Shown: positions 63,509 to 64,000 of the stretch, one piece after another
How the letters are laid out: each line of letters opens with the position of its first letter
How positions within the stretch are numbered: position 1 is the stretch's first letter
From: Ruminiclostridium papyrosolvens C7
Lineage (GTDB): Bacteria > Bacillota > Clostridia > Acetivibrionales > DSM-1351
DNA length: 64,000 nucleotides
Reading direction: 5' to 3'
Assembly: GCF_000421965.1 (NCBI RefSeq)
Contig: NZ_ATAY01000088.1
Span: 248,001-312,000, forward strand
Position numbers and translations under genes: made by a program
Notes under the pieces: generated by a model
What the model saw: the letters and a program-made list of their open reading frames with translations, nothing else
Database searches by the model: none
What the model was told of the DNA's origin: nothing

Positions 63509-64000
63509 CTATATTGTCCCAAGCAGATATTTCTTCAGCAGTGAGAAATCAATTGCATTTATCTCACCATTTGCATCCAAATCAGCCAATTCCGAATTTT
63601 CTATTGTCTCTAATCCCAATAGATATTTTTTTAACAACAATAAGTCTATTGCATCTATTTCTCCGTCATTATTTATATCTCCCGGTTTCCCTGTTACAAT
63701 TGGTGCATTAGAAAATTTGAACCAGTTAAGATTGAACAGGTATCCGCTGTCCCCGGTAAATTTCAGGTATAAATCATGTTTACCGCTTGCTCCGTTGACA
63801 TTGCAGGTTATATCAGACCAATTCTGCCAATCACCTGTTCCCATAACTGGACAAGTTCCTACCAAGGGGCCGTCAATACTGTCAAGCCTGATTTCAATCT
63901 TTCCTCCACTGGTAGCACTTGATACCCTTGCCTGAAAGCTTTGGGCACCTTCTCCGAAATCAATATTGCTATAAACAGCAAAATCTTCATTTTCAATAAA
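63509..64000 (-). CDS. partial cellulosomal gene: CBM6 plus dockerin end
   Basis: The reading frame is open to the window edge, so the 5' part and catalytic domain lie outside. Visible are most of a CBM6 ('AQSFQARVSSATSGGKIEIRL', 'SGYLFNLNWFKF', in part) and two dockerin repeats ('GDINNDGEIDAIDLLLLKKY', 'DLDANGEINAIDFSLLKKYL'). It ends 58 bases before the GH30 gene and belongs to the same run. The catalytic family cannot be told. Confidence 0.9.
   Translation of the reverse strand, partial: FIENEDFAVYSNIDFGEGAQSFQARVSSATSGGKIEIRLDSIDGPLVGTCPVMGTGDWQNWSDITCNVNGASGKHDLYLKFTGDSGYLFNLNWFKFSNAPIVTGKPGDINNDGEIDAIDLLLLKKYLLGLETIENSELADLDANGEINAIDFSLLKKYLLGTI

Noticed and set aside
537..63935. Many plus-strand open frames of 60-200 codons throughout the window
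   Set aside because: Each lies opposite a well-supported minus-strand gene, lacks a convincing ribosome site and has no protein-family features.
63509..64000. Truncated pseudogene at the right edge
   Set aside because: The frame stays open to the window end and continues a normal CBM6; the truncation is due to the window border.

Overview
The window reads as a chromosomal segment of an anaerobic, cellulosome-forming, low-GC Firmicute of the Ruminiclostridium (Clostridium) cellulolyticum / papyrosolvens type. The evidence is a run of secreted plant-cell-wall enzymes that end in paired dockerin repeats, CBM6 modules joined to dockerins, an anaerobic (early-cobalt) cobalamin pathway, and strong AGGAGG-type ribosome sites with several TTG starts. 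Every gene I can support lies on the minus strand, so transcription runs from high to low coordinates. I saw no rRNA, tRNA, CRISPR array, transposase or phage gene.

Right part, 51.6-64.0 kb: cellulosomal cluster. At the right edge is the 3' end of a CBM6-dockerin gene, then a GH30-CBM6-dockerin xylanase and a CE1-CBM6-dockerin esterase. This resembles the downstream end of the known xyl-doc cluster. Next come two membrane/lipoprotein thiol-redox genes and a small unknown gene, closely followed by three pectinolytic cellulosomal enzymes (PL10, CE8, PL11). These three share an unrecognised ~140-residue module before the dockerin. A perfect 22-bp terminator hairpin ends the run.

Middle, 41.5-51.4 kb: a coupled pair of ABC exporter half-transporters, a 228-bp nested palindromic element, a GH9 cellulase with a dockerin, and a YesM/YesN-type two-component system.

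25.8-41.3 kb: a xylo-oligosaccharide import and intracellular degradation locus. It has a solute-binding lipoprotein, two permeases, two GH43 enzymes, GH51, GH39, an esterase, a sialate-O-acetylesterase-type deacetylase, an uncharacterised six-hairpin-like glycosidase and a small Cys-rich protein. It fits a division of labour in which cellulosomal enzymes cut arabinoxylan outside and this locus imports and finishes the products. The two-component system beside it is the likely regulator.

4.2-25.8 kb: a very long tetrapyrrole/cobalamin operon behind a cobalamin riboswitch and terminator. It encodes the cobalt importer CbiMNQO, the route from glutamyl-tRNA to uroporphyrinogen III (HemA, HemL, HemB, HemC, HemD), the anaerobic corrin ring pathway, cobyrinate and cobyrate amidation, and CbiB/CobD for the aminopropanol arm. 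Many genes overlap by four bases (ATGA or TTGA). Lower-ligand and nucleotide-loop genes and the cobalamin adenosyltransferase are not in the window.

0-4.2 kb: a methylthioribose/5-deoxyribose salvage operon (mtnK, mtnA, class II aldolase) that looks like a DHAP-shunt set, then a VanZ-family membrane protein and an NTF2-like protein.
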